Position numbers and translations under genes: made by a program. The notes below the pieces were generated by a model that saw only the letters and a program-made list of their open reading frames with translations, was not told the DNA's origin and ran no database searches. A DNA stretch of 64,000 nucleotides from Aliiroseovarius sp. F20344 (GTDB taxonomy: Bacteria; Pseudomonadota; Alphaproteobacteria; Rhodobacterales; Rhodobacteraceae): NCBI RefSeq assembly GCF_023016155.1, contig NZ_JALKBG010000008.1:126501-190500 (forward strand), in the 5' to 3' direction. Shown here one piece after another: positions 47,491 through 55,355 of this stretch; position 1 is the stretch's first letter, and each line of letters begins with the position of its first letter.

Positions 47491-47901
47491 ATGTTCAAAA
47501 TCATCCTCGTTCCGGTCGCTCTGGACCACACCGAAACGCTTGCCCGAAAACTGGAAGCTGCCCGCCAATTGCGGGGGCCAGAAGGCCGCATCGTTGCGGT
47601 TTTCGTGCTTGAAGATATTCCCGCCTATGTCGCCGAATATGCGATGGTGAAGCCCGATCGCAAAAAGATGGTTCAGGAGGTCCGGAAGTCTTTCGAAGAC
47701 GCCTTGGTCGGTCAAGATGACGTTGAACGCGTAACCCTTGCAGGGAAGCCCGGTGTGGTGATAGCGACCTACGCCGAAGAAATCGGCGCGGACCTGATCA
47801 TCACTGGCGCTAGCCGCCCAGGAAGCGAGGGCTATGCGCTTGGCTCAACCGCGTCACGACTAGCAAGGCGCGCGCCATGTTCGGTGTTCGTGATTAGGTG
47901 A
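47491..47901 (+). CDS. Universal stress protein (UspA family)
   Basis: A 136-residue protein with MFKIILVPVALDHTETLARKL at the start and the ATP-binding-type motif TGASRPGSEGYALGSTASRL then CSVFVIR at the end. A single Usp domain is visible. UspA proteins often accompany TRAP or catabolic genes, and the role here is not clear. It is the last gene of island A before the attachment module. Confidence 0.9.
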   Translation: MFKIILVPVALDHTETLARKLEAARQLRGPEGRIVAVFVLEDIPAYVAEYAMVKPDRKKMVQEVRKSFEDALVGQDDVERVTLAGKPGVVIATYAEEIGADLIITGASRPGSEGYALGSTASRLARRAPCSVFVIR

Positions 47902-47949
47902 CTTCTGAGTTTTGTGAGAGGTCATTTGCTACGATGAATGCAGGTTTGA

Positions 47950-48300
47950 GTATTGTTTTGTGTCACTTTCCAGTCACCACCAACAGATTCAACTACTTTC
48001 AACCACACTCTACGAAGCTTGTCTTTTCGCTTTGTCGCCACACCTGCGATCAACACATAACTAGATACATTATTGTTGGTTTGGCTCCAATCGCCTCCAC
48101 TGGCCGGACAAATCAAACTCGCCCATGGCATGCAAGAGGTCAGCGGTTCGACCCCGCTAGGCTCCACCAAATCTCTTTCCCAGATTTGATAAAGGTTTGA
48201 ACTGGTTAGGCGGTATCCGTCTACCATTCGCGCGTTGTGTCACCAGTTTGCTTGCAGTCCTGTGTCACCTCTGTGTCACTCGGGTTGGGGAGGCAAATGT
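47950..48300. repeat. Attachment-site module 2 (displaced 3' half of tRNA-Ala with flanks)
   Basis: Bases 48124-48192 repeat the tRNA 3' half and flank at 31284-31352 without mismatch. The downstream flank carries TGTGTCAC at 48236-48243, 48261-48268 and 48272-48279. The upstream flank has another at 47959-47966 and is recognisably similar to the sequence before module 3 (about 60937-61091). No functional tRNA is encoded because the 5' half is missing. From 47902 to 48540 there is no convincing gene. Confidence 0.8.
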
Positions 48301-48451
48301 GGAGGAAGGGTTCAAGAAAATCCAAATCGTTAATCGAGAATAGTTAGTGAGCTTGCAGCTGTCAGCGGTCAACGATGAGGGAGCCATTGCAGCAACGCCG
48401 TCCGCCAATACGGACCTTGTATACTATAGAGAATTCGGGCTTTGCGATAAC

Positions 48452-48469
48452 TCGAGCCTTTTGGCTCGA
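48452..48469. other. Short perfect hairpin near the left end of island B
   Basis: TCGAGCC (48452-48458) pairs with GGCTCGA (48463-48469) around a TTTT loop. There is no T-tract on the + strand, and its role is unknown. It lies 70 bases beyond the end of the leftward small secreted-peptide gene and might end that transcript. Confidence 0.4.
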
Positions 48470-48540
48470 AGTCAGTAAGATTTCTGGCTAGCCGCACATT
48501 TCAACTTAGAGATACGGCCAAGCCAGTATTTATAGTTTTT

Positions 48541-48735
48541 TTACCGGTTTTCGCGCGTCTGCGTTGAGCCATTCTCGCACGTGTTCGTGAAACGGCAGCC
48601 CCACCCGTTTCCGGCGTCCGGATAGCTTAGTGTCGGCATCGGCATGGCCTGCGCCGCGTGAGGCGCCGCGATAAGTCCAAGACCAATGGTGGACGCGGCA
48701 ACTACGGTTTTAACGGTTTTGATGAACATACGCAT
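48541..48735 (-). CDS. Small secreted two-cysteine peptide
   Basis: A 64-residue precursor with a signal peptide (MRMFIKTVKTVVAASTIGLG, likely cut after AQA) and a mature peptide of about 35 residues starting MPMPTLSYPDAGNGWGC with two cysteines. AAAAGGAG precedes the ATG at the right spacing. The mature part resembles that of the 53-residue peptide at 58944 (M-P-T, S-Y-P, acidic residue, G, then two cysteines). Function unknown; a secreted signal or cell-envelope peptide is possible. Confidence 0.62.
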   Translation of the reverse strand: MRMFIKTVKTVVAASTIGLGLIAAPHAAQAMPMPTLSYPDAGNGWGCRFTNTCENGSTQTRENR

Positions 48736-48860
48736 ATTGAAACTCCTTTTGTCTGATATCTGGATAATGCGGTGAACCTGACGCCCGTTTCATGAGGAGG
48801 ATTGCCCATCTCGCTTTGGGTAGCTTTGCTCATGCGCGTCCCAATAGCGCCATGCCAGGT

Positions 48861-48913
48861 TCGAAACATCAGCTACCGGCGCGCTGAAATGAAAAGCGTC
48901 GAAGATGTTTCGA
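48861..48913. promoter_or_regulatory. Leader inverted repeat abutting the ribosome-binding site of the 48926 gene
   Basis: A perfect 10-bp inverted repeat, TCGAAACATC (48861-48870) and GATGTTTCGA (48904-48913), with the right arm ending exactly at the AAGGAG ribosome-binding site. It could act as an RNA structure controlling translation or as a DNA operator. Confidence 0.5.
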
Positions 48914-48925
48914 AGGAGAGATTTT

Positions 48926-49396
48926 ATGAAAACCCTTACTGCACTTGCATTTATTGCTTCAACCAGCGCCGCGATTGCCGGTGGCGCTTCCTATGATGTC
49001 AGCGGATCGACGGTCGGCAAATCAGAAAACCAATACATGCCCCTTGGCGAGACCCACGTTTTTGTCGACCTCAAATCGACATACACTTTGCCCGAAAATG
49101 GATCGCCCCTTGATGGGATGACCGGTGATTGTCTGGGCAGCATGCAGATTGCCCTTGGCGCGGGCGCGTCCGGAATGGGGGTCTGCACGTGGTCCGACGC
49201 CGATGGCGACACGTGGTTTGGTCCCTGGAATGTCACGGGTATGACGCCGGAGAGAGCCTCGGTAGGGACGTGGTATGTCTCGGGCGGGACCGGAAAGTTT
49301 GCCAATGCGACGGGCGGCGGCACCTTCACCACAGCAACCAATCCCGAAACCGGGGATTCGAAGCTCGATGTACTTGGCTCGGTCGCCGTAAACTAA
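48926..49396 (+). CDS. Secreted protein of unknown function
   Basis: A 156-residue protein with a signal peptide (MKTLTALAFIASTSAAIAGG). The mature part is rich in Gly, Thr and short beta strands and has two cysteines about 25 residues apart (MTGDCLGSM, GMGVCTWSD). The sequence YVSGGTGKFANATGGGTF resembles the G-T-G-x-F-x-x-A-x-G-x-G motif of small beta-barrel secreted proteins. No firm family. A strong AAGGAG site precedes ATG 48926. Confidence 0.72.
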   Translation: MKTLTALAFIASTSAAIAGGASYDVSGSTVGKSENQYMPLGETHVFVDLKSTYTLPENGSPLDGMTGDCLGSMQIALGAGASGMGVCTWSDADGDTWFGPWNVTGMTPERASVGTWYVSGGTGKFANATGGGTFTTATNPETGDSKLDVLGSVAVN

Positions 49397-49539
49397 AGGG
49401 GTAGTCCCCTTGAAGTGACGAGCGCAGAAGCGTTTCGACCCACAAACCTAAGTTCGGCGTTTTAGAAATGACGCCGAACTTTTCTGTGAAAACACGTCGA
49501 CGCCCCAGAAGATTTTTTGTTTTGAGCGCCAGCCCGATC

Positions 49540-50778
49540 TCAGGTGATGTGTGGCGGCTGCTCCCCGAACAAATACGGATCTTCTGAATCGAACATTGCG
49601 CCGACAGCCCGGAATACGGACAACGCGTCTGACAGCTCGCGGTTTGAAGCGACGCCGACCTTGTCATACACCGATTGAATTTGGTTCCGGATGGTCTTTT
49701 CAGCCCGCCCGAGTTCGCTTGAGATCTGCACCGGCGTCTGACCAGAGGCCAATGCGTTGCAAATCGTCGCTTCACGGGGAGTTAGTTGGAAAACATCCTG
49801 CAACAAACCCGGATTTATGGAATGTGTTCCATGTGCTCCGACAAAAATCGCAAGCAACTGGTCCTTATCAAACACGTCCTTCTCCGCCTGTAGATGCGTG
49901 ACCATGGAAGGATGGAACGGCGCGACGCAAAGCGATACGACACCATCCGCCTGTTCAAGCCGTAAGCCCCGCGCATCGTTATCAATTTCGACATCAAGCA
50001 GGATCTTGCGAAACGCGTTGAAATCATGCGCATCGACCAATGATAGGCTTCCGGTCTGGGACAGCCGAAATATGTCCCCTCGATCCAGAAGGCGCTGCCC
50101 TGCCGAATTTGCCATCTGTAATGTCCGGCCGCTGTCGGAGATTAATAGAGGGATGGCGATCGCATCCAAAAAACCTTTGTAAGTTTCGGCAACTTCCTTT
50201 GCCATATAAAGCGCCCGAGCAATCCTTGTCGCGCGCACCACATGAGGCGAAATGAGCTCCAACAATTGTCGGAGACCAACGAAGTCTTTTTCGAGCTTTT
50301 CTTCTTCGTTCTCAAAAAACATGAGGGCCGCCAAACGCGTTCCATTCAGTGCGAAAACGAGGGTCGTCCAATGGCCGGTTCTGACTGGCTTCATGAAAAT
50401 TTTATTGAAGGCCGTATTGCGATACTCTTCATCAGAATACCAATCCCGCGAGCTGCGCACCCTGCCCAAGGTCGGCGGATCACGGCGAAGCGCTGCCGCT
50501 CTTTCATCGGCATAGGCCGTCTGATCCCCAATGAAATGCCCCTCGTCCCAGCGGGCTTCATACATGGATTTAAATTTTTCGGTCATAAAACCAGAAGGCG
50601 AGTATCCTCCAAGGAAATGGCCGCCGTCAAAAGTCCCGGTCAAAGCCATATGGCCGGGAAACATCTCGCAGATTTTTTGAAGCAGCCTCTCCCACTGGTT
50701 CTGTTCAAGCGCAGAATCGTAAATAAGTCCAATGAGTTCGCTTAGCTCTTGTGCTGCTCTAATATCAGAGCCTGCCAC
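49540..50778 (-). CDS. LuxR-family helix-turn-helix regulator
   Basis: A 412-residue regulator whose last 65 residues form a LuxR/GerE helix-turn-helix (QLTPREATICNALASGQTPV, ISSELGRAEKTIRNQIQSVY). The large N-terminal region is helical with PAS-like features (about 200-290) and lacks the acyl-homoserine-lactone signature. GTG at 50778 follows GGGAGG at ideal spacing, so the TTG at 50802 is less likely. It reads away from the integrase fragment. The target genes are unknown, with the secreted-protein genes beside it as candidates. Confidence 0.82.
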   Translation of the reverse strand: MAGSDIRAAQELSELIGLIYDSALEQNQWERLLQKICEMFPGHMALTGTFDGGHFLGGYSPSGFMTEKFKSMYEARWDEGHFIGDQTAYADERAAALRRDPPTLGRVRSSRDWYSDEEYRNTAFNKIFMKPVRTGHWTTLVFALNGTRLAALMFFENEEEKLEKDFVGLRQLLELISPHVVRATRIARALYMAKEVAETYKGFLDAIAIPLLISDSGRTLQMANSAGQRLLDRGDIFRLSQTGSLSLVDAHDFNAFRKILLDVEIDNDARGLRLEQADGVVSLCVAPFHPSMVTHLQAEKDVFDKDQLLAIFVGAHGTHSINPGLLQDVFQLTPREATICNALASGQTPVQISSELGRAEKTIRNQIQSVYDKVGVASNRELSDALSVFRAVGAMFDSEDPYLFGEQPPHIT

Positions 50779-50882
50779 GATTGACCTCCCCACTTCAGCC
50801 AATTTCTTCTATAAGTCACGTAGCTATCTTATTAGTTCACACTGAAAACACTTTCGTCAAGGCAGAGGATACTGCTGGCAGG

Positions 50883-51303
50883 TCATGCTTTCACACTTCG
50901 AAGTATTGGGTTGTGCCAGCGACGCAGCTGCGCTGTGGTGAACTCGCTGACTTTGTAGGGCCCATGCATCTCCAAGAGTTTGGTGTCGTACCTTCGCTTC
51001 TTGCCGGTCAGGGCATAGTGCGCCCGCTCCTGTGGGGTGCCTTGACGCAGTGGCCCCACGATGATCTTGAGTAAAGGACGGTAACCCGAGATGGTCTGCG
51101 GATTCACAGTGCCGCGCTTGGTTTCAATCCAATGCTCCACCGCCTCGGCAACGCTCGGGTTGGTGTTGGGGTTGAAGTAGCGTTTTCCGGCAACGGGATT
51201 GGGCAGGCCTTCGAAGCGCAACCCGGCACCATTGGCAAGTGACAAGAGGCCGTGATGCTTACAACTCAGATTGGCGAATAGGATATCAGGAATAGGAGAA
51301 TCC
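50883..51303 (-). pseudogene. Truncated tyrosine-recombinase-type integrase fragment
   Basis: The leftward frame contains a stretch resembling the N-terminal SAM-like core-binding domain of site-specific integrases (NPSVAEAVEHWIETKRG, TVNPQTISGYRPLLKIIVG, KVSEFTTAQLRRWHN). It then ends within about eight residues, before any catalytic R...HxxR...Y region. The homology appears to break near 50910. The upstream part runs into the glutathione-transferase start. It is probably the remnant of the element's own integrase, identified by pattern only. Confidence 0.55.
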
Positions 51304-51306
51304 ATC

Positions 51307-52293
51307 ATGGGATTGCTGCAGGACGGCCAGTGGGTCGATAAATGGTACGATACGAAATCCAGCGACGGTCGCTTTGTGCGTAAAGCATCGGCCTTTCGGA
51401 GTTGGGTGACCGAAGATGGAACTGCCGGACCTTCTGGCGACAGTGGATTCAAGGCCGAACCAGGCCGCTACCACCTCTATGTCTCGCTTGCCTGTCCATG
51501 GGCACATCGCACTTTGATTTTCCGCGCGCTCAAGGGATTGGAGGGCATGATCGATATCTCGATCGTGCATTGGTTTATGGGTGAAGACGGTTGGACATTT
51601 GCGCCTGGCGACGGGTCAACACCCGATCCGCTGCAGGGTGCTGACTTCATGCACCAGATATATACAGCTGCGAAACGCGACTACTCAGGTCGTGTCACTG
51701 TACCGGTGCTTTGGGACATGAAAACGAATACGATCGTCTCGAATGAATCCGCTGAAATCATCCGAATGTTCAACTCCGCGTTCGATGCTGTCGGTGCGGT
51801 GCCGGGGGACTATTACCCACAAGATGAGCGGGACGAGATCGATGCGCTGAACGAACGTATCTATGACACGGTGAACAATGGTGTCTACAAAGCTGGGTTT
51901 GCTACCTCGCAGGCCGCCTATGAAGAAGCTGTTGTTCCGCTTTTCGAAACGCTTGATTGTCTGGAAGACCGACTTTCGCGGCAGCGTTATCTGATGGGCG
52001 ACCATCAGACCGAAGCAGATTGGCGGCTCTGGACCACGCTTTTACGGTTCGATCCGGTTTATGTTGGGCATTTCAAGTGCAACTTGCGCCGGATCGCCGA
52101 TTATCCAAATCTGTCGAACTACGTACGCGATCTCTATCAGGTCCCCGGTATCGCCGAGACCGTCGATATCCCTTATATCAAGAAACACTACTACGGCAGC
52201 CACGAGACCGTGAACCCTACCCGAATTGTCCCGAAAGGGCCAGATGTGGACTACAATGCGCCACATGACAGAAACAAGTTCAGCCAGGAGTAA
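51307..52293 (+). CDS. Xi-class glutathione transferase (glutathionyl-hydroquinone reductase type)
   Basis: A 328-residue protein with the xi-class catalytic motif C-P-W-A-H-R (Cys63) and a C-terminal helical domain with LSRQRYLMGDHQTEADWRLW and FKCNLRRIADYPNLSNYVRD. These enzymes reduce glutathionyl-hydroquinones or mixed disulfides. Length and motifs match YqjG/ECM4. It lies directly before the CDGSH/glutamate-synthase fusion, whose GTG start is five bases beyond the stop, so the two are co-translated. Confidence 0.93.
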   Translation: MGLLQDGQWVDKWYDTKSSDGRFVRKASAFRSWVTEDGTAGPSGDSGFKAEPGRYHLYVSLACPWAHRTLIFRALKGLEGMIDISIVHWFMGEDGWTFAPGDGSTPDPLQGADFMHQIYTAAKRDYSGRVTVPVLWDMKTNTIVSNESAEIIRMFNSAFDAVGAVPGDYYPQDERDEIDALNERIYDTVNNGVYKAGFATSQAAYEEAVVPLFETLDCLEDRLSRQRYLMGDHQTEADWRLWTTLLRFDPVYVGHFKCNLRRIADYPNLSNYVRDLYQVPGIAETVDIPYIKKHYYGSHETVNPTRIVPKGPDVDYNAPHDRNKFSQE

Positions 52294-52297
52294 TAGT

Positions 52298-53827
52298 GTG
52301 TCCCAAGCCGTCCCAATCATTGCCGCCAAGTCACCTGCGAAAGTTTCGTTGGAGAAGGGCAAAGAATACTACTGGTGCCAGTGTGGCCGTTCCAAAACTC
52401 AGCCATTCTGTGACGGTAGCCATGCAGGTACGGGTATTTCACCCCTGAAGTTTGCTGCGGAAAAAGATGGTGACGCTGTACTGTGCCAGTGCAAGTCCAC
52501 TGCGAATGGTCCGTTTTGTGACGGCTCTCACACACGGCTGGGCGACGCCAGTGTTGGTGGCGCTGCGCCAGCGCCGAAATCTGACATTCCCCAAGTTACA
52601 CCAACGCCAGAGGAACCCACTGTCGCGCGCATTCATGCGCTTGCCAAAGATGGTCTGTCCAAACTTGGCCATCATGGTGAAATGGGCGCCATGGGGGTGC
52701 CGCGAAAGGATCTGCCGCACTGGGATGACATCCAGATTTTGCCCGCACAAATGGCGCGCAAGCCCCTGTTGGACGAAGCGAATGTCGCGACTTCGATCGT
52801 CATAGGACCTCGCGCTGCAAAGCCATTGCACCTTGATATCCCGCTGTTTGTTTCCGACATGAGTTATGGCGCACTGTCAGAGGAAGCCAAGACGGCATTG
52901 TCGCGCGGCGCGCAGATGGCGGGAACTGGCATTTGCTCGGGCGAGGGTGGGATGCTGCCGGAAGAGCAGGCCGAGAACAGCCGCTATTTCTATGAACTCG
53001 CGTCGGCCCAATTTGGCTGGTCGCTGGACCATGTCGCCAAAGTGCAGGCTTTCCATTTCAAAGGTGGCCAAGGGGCCAAGACCGGAACAGGTGGACATCT
53101 GCCCGGAGACAAGGTGCAAGGCAAGATCGCCGAGGTGCGCGGGTTGGAGCCGGGTCATTCCGCGATCTCACCATCCACCTTTCCTGATCTGCACACTCCC
53201 GCTGATTTCAAACGGATCGCGGATCAGGTGCGCGAGCGGTCGGGCGGCATTCCGATCGGATTCAAACTTTCGGCCAATCATATCGAAGACGATATTGATT
53301 TCGCGCTGGAGGCGTCTGCCGATTACATCATCCTCGACGGGCGCGGCGGAGGCACGGGGGCGGCTCCGTTGATCTTCCGCGATCACATCTCGGTCCCGAC
53401 AGTCCCGGCTTTGGCGCGGGCGCGCAAACATCTCGATGCCAAAACCGGTCGAGAAGTTACGCTTGTCATAACAGGCGGGTTGCGGGTGGCAGAAGACTTT
53501 GCCAAGGCGATGGCACTGGGTGCGGACGCGATTGCGGTGTCGAACTCTGCCATGCAGGCCGTCGGCTGCATCGCTGCGCGCATGTGCAACTCGAACAACT
53601 GTCCGGTTGGAGTCGCCACGCAGAAGCCTGAGCTGCGCAAACGGTTGGACGTGCAAGTTGGGGCAGAACGGCTGGCGCGATACTTCGGTGCTTCGGTCGA
53701 ACTAATGCAAGTGCTTGCGCGAGCGTGTGGCCACGAACACCTGTCGGGCTTCACGCAAAACGACATCACCACCTGGAAACGTGAAATCGCGGATTTGAGC
53801 GGCATTCGCTTTGCAGGCGTCGCATAG
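52298..53827 (+). CDS. Fusion of two CDGSH iron-sulfur domains with a glutamate-synthase FMN domain
   Basis: A 509-residue protein. Two N-terminal CDGSH 2Fe-2S modules carry C27, C29, C38, H42 and C63, C65, C74, H78 (CQCGRSKTQPFCDGSH and CQCKSTANGPFCDGSH). From about residue 115 on there is the central FMN-binding domain of glutamate synthase, with KGGQGAKTGTGGHLPG, DGRGGGTGAAPL and a 3Fe-4S motif at C424, C430 and C435 (MCNSNNCPVGVATQ). No amidotransferase domain is present, so it is not GltB. GTG 52298 has AGGAG 7 bases before. It may be a redox enzyme using electrons passed by the CDGSH modules. Confidence 0.85.
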   Translation: MSQAVPIIAAKSPAKVSLEKGKEYYWCQCGRSKTQPFCDGSHAGTGISPLKFAAEKDGDAVLCQCKSTANGPFCDGSHTRLGDASVGGAAPAPKSDIPQVTPTPEEPTVARIHALAKDGLSKLGHHGEMGAMGVPRKDLPHWDDIQILPAQMARKPLLDEANVATSIVIGPRAAKPLHLDIPLFVSDMSYGALSEEAKTALSRGAQMAGTGICSGEGGMLPEEQAENSRYFYELASAQFGWSLDHVAKVQAFHFKGGQGAKTGTGGHLPGDKVQGKIAEVRGLEPGHSAISPSTFPDLHTPADFKRIADQVRERSGGIPIGFKLSANHIEDDIDFALEASADYIILDGRGGGTGAAPLIFRDHISVPTVPALARARKHLDAKTGREVTLVITGGLRVAEDFAKAMALGADAIAVSNSAMQAVGCIAARMCNSNNCPVGVATQKPELRKRLDVQVGAERLARYFGASVELMQVLARACGHEHLSGFTQNDITTWKREIADLSGIRFAGVA

Positions 53828-53896
53828 CCGCCTTACCCTTCAAGATCTGGTGTGGGGACGAACGGCTCCCACATCTTGGCGGAAAGGAGAAGACCA

Positions 53897-54184
53897 ATGC
53901 TCGATACCTACAAAATGGGTGATCACGACATGCCCGAAGAGATGCGGTTTCTATTGGAAACCTATCCTCGTGATGATTGGGATTTAGATACCCGATATGT
54001 CTCGGCAAATGACAACCTTGGTCCTAACCAGTTTCGTTGGGGCACCGACCCCTTGCAAAACGTAGCAAGTTGCCGTCGAAGGGGCTCAAAAAAGATCCAA
54101 TGCGGTTGGCCGCAGCGAATGTCCGAAATCCGGGCTGCGACTGCAACCTTACGAATTTGTAAGCCCCGTGTCGGGCGCTTGTGA
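53897..54184 (+). pseudogene. Truncated gene, probable remnant of a hemerythrin-domain protein
   Basis: ATG 53897 follows a strong AAAGGAGA site. The first 32 codons (MLDTYKMGDHDMPEEMRFLL and the next dozen) look like the conserved start of roseobacter hemerythrin-domain proteins. The rest of the 95-codon frame is basic and low-quality, and lacks the H-x-x-x-E/H-x-x-x-D pattern. A deletion or frameshift near 53990 is likely. The family name is from memory of the N-terminus and is uncertain. Confidence 0.45.
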
Positions 54185-54254
54185 TCTGAGCACTCCATTT
54201 CTGTTTCATCGGAAGGCAGCAACGCCCTCCAGAACATTAAAATGGAGAAACAAC

Positions 54255-54581
54255 ATGAACACGAAACTCATCACAGTAAGCGCATTGTCCGGTCTGATTT
54301 TGGCAGGCGGTATCGCAGGTGCGGTCTCAGCGCAATCAGTGGCCGACGCGACGAATTTGACCGAGGAACAGGTGATCGAGATCGCTCTGGCCGAAGTGCC
54401 TGGCGAAGTCACCGAAGTCGAACTTGAAGATCGCCGCGGTAAGCAGGTTTACGAGGTCGAAATCACCGACGCGGATGGTGTCGAAAAGGAAGTCAAGATC
54501 GCCGCAGACACAGGGGATGTTCTGAAAGTCAAAGAAGACGGCAAGGGCTGTGACAAAGCCGACGATTCCGACGACGCATAA
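54255..54581 (+). CDS. Periplasmic PepSY-domain protein
   Basis: A 108-residue protein with a signal peptide (MNTKLITVSALSGLILAGGI, cut near VSA/QS) and a single PepSY domain (LTEEQVIEIALAEVPGEVTE, YEVEITDADGVEKEVKIAAD) with an Asp-rich tail. Such proteins commonly sit next to two-component systems and are thought to modulate envelope proteins. Here it precedes a response regulator and kinase by 90 bases. A GGAGA site is upstream. Confidence 0.85.
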   Translation: MNTKLITVSALSGLILAGGIAGAVSAQSVADATNLTEEQVIEIALAEVPGEVTEVELEDRRGKQVYEVEITDADGVEKEVKIAADTGDVLKVKEDGKGCDKADDSDDA

Positions 54582-54616
54582 GATCGAGCGGATTTCATTT
54601 TCGATAATTCCTCTTT

Positions 54617-54638
54617 AGGCTGCCGGCGACGGCAGCCT
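54617..54638 (+). other. Stem-loop with GNRA-type tetraloop between the PepSY and response-regulator genes
   Basis: A perfect 9-bp stem AGGCTGCCG/CGGCAGCCT closed by GCGA. No T-run follows. It may be a weak terminator or an RNA stability element that lowers regulator expression relative to PepSY. Confidence 0.5.
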
Positions 54639-54671
54639 CAAACCGTTTGACCACAAGATGCAGGGACGACC

Positions 54672-55355
54672 ATGCGAATTTTGCTTTTGGAAGACGATGA
54701 TCAGCTTGGCGCATGGATTTCAGGTGGGCTTCGCGAAGAAGGGCATGTTGTAGACCACTTCGTGGATGGCAAAGACGCATTAATGGCTGCCATGGGACAA
54801 GATTTTGATGTGTTCATTCTTGATCGCATGGTGCCCAGCCTGGATGGCTTGGCGGTTCTGAAATCTTTGCGTGCATCGAAGAACAATACTCCAGCGCTGT
54901 TTCTGACGGCGTTGGGCGAAGTAGATGCGCGTGTTGAAGGGTTCGAGGCCGGAGGAGATGACTACCTGACCAAGCCTTTCGCTTTTGCAGAACTGTCTGC
55001 GCGGGTCAGCGCCCTTGGTCGGCGTGGCGATGGCAATGAAAGCGCGACTGCACAACAGACTGAGCTGAAATACAACGATCTGACGCTTGACCTTCTGTCT
55101 CGGCGTTGCGAGCGGAATGGGCAGGCGATTGACCTAATGGCTAAGGAATTCAAACTTCTAGAGTATTTCATGCGCCGACCCGGTCGGCTGGTGACGCGGA
55201 CGATGTTGCTGGAGCAAGTCTGGGACATGAGTTTTGATCCAACTACAAGTGTCGTTGAGACCCATATCAGCCGCCTGCGATCAAAGATCGATAAGCCATT
55301 TGACGATGCATTGCTAAAAACGCGTCGAGGCGAGGGTTATGTATTTGGCAAGTAG
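54672..55355 (+). CDS. OmpR-family response regulator
   Basis: A 227-residue regulator: receiver domain (residues 1-115) with the acidic pocket LLLEDDD, phosphoacceptor D51 in FILDRMVP and TKPF lysine, then a winged-helix DNA-binding domain (LTLDLLSRRCERNGQ, EFKLLEYFMRRPGRLVTRTM). It is related to the QseB/PmrA type often coupled to PepSY or cytochrome b561 genes. It overlaps the kinase gene by 17 bases. Confidence 0.93.
   Translation: MRILLLEDDDQLGAWISGGLREEGHVVDHFVDGKDALMAAMGQDFDVFILDRMVPSLDGLAVLKSLRASKNNTPALFLTALGEVDARVEGFEAGGDDYLTKPFAFAELSARVSALGRRGDGNESATAQQTELKYNDLTLDLLSRRCERNGQAIDLMAKEFKLLEYFMRRPGRLVTRTMLLEQVWDMSFDPTTSVVETHISRLRSKIDKPFDDALLKTRRGEGYVFGK

Noticed and set aside
48124-48170. 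Second and third tRNA-Ala genes at 48124 and 61092
   Set aside because: Only the anticodon-loop-to-CCA half is present. The acceptor 5' strand and D arm are missing, so no cloverleaf forms.
47898-48227. Frames of about 100 codons on both strands across attachment module 2
   Set aside because: They run through a tRNA fragment and non-coding repeats, and the corresponding frames are not kept in modules 1 and 3.
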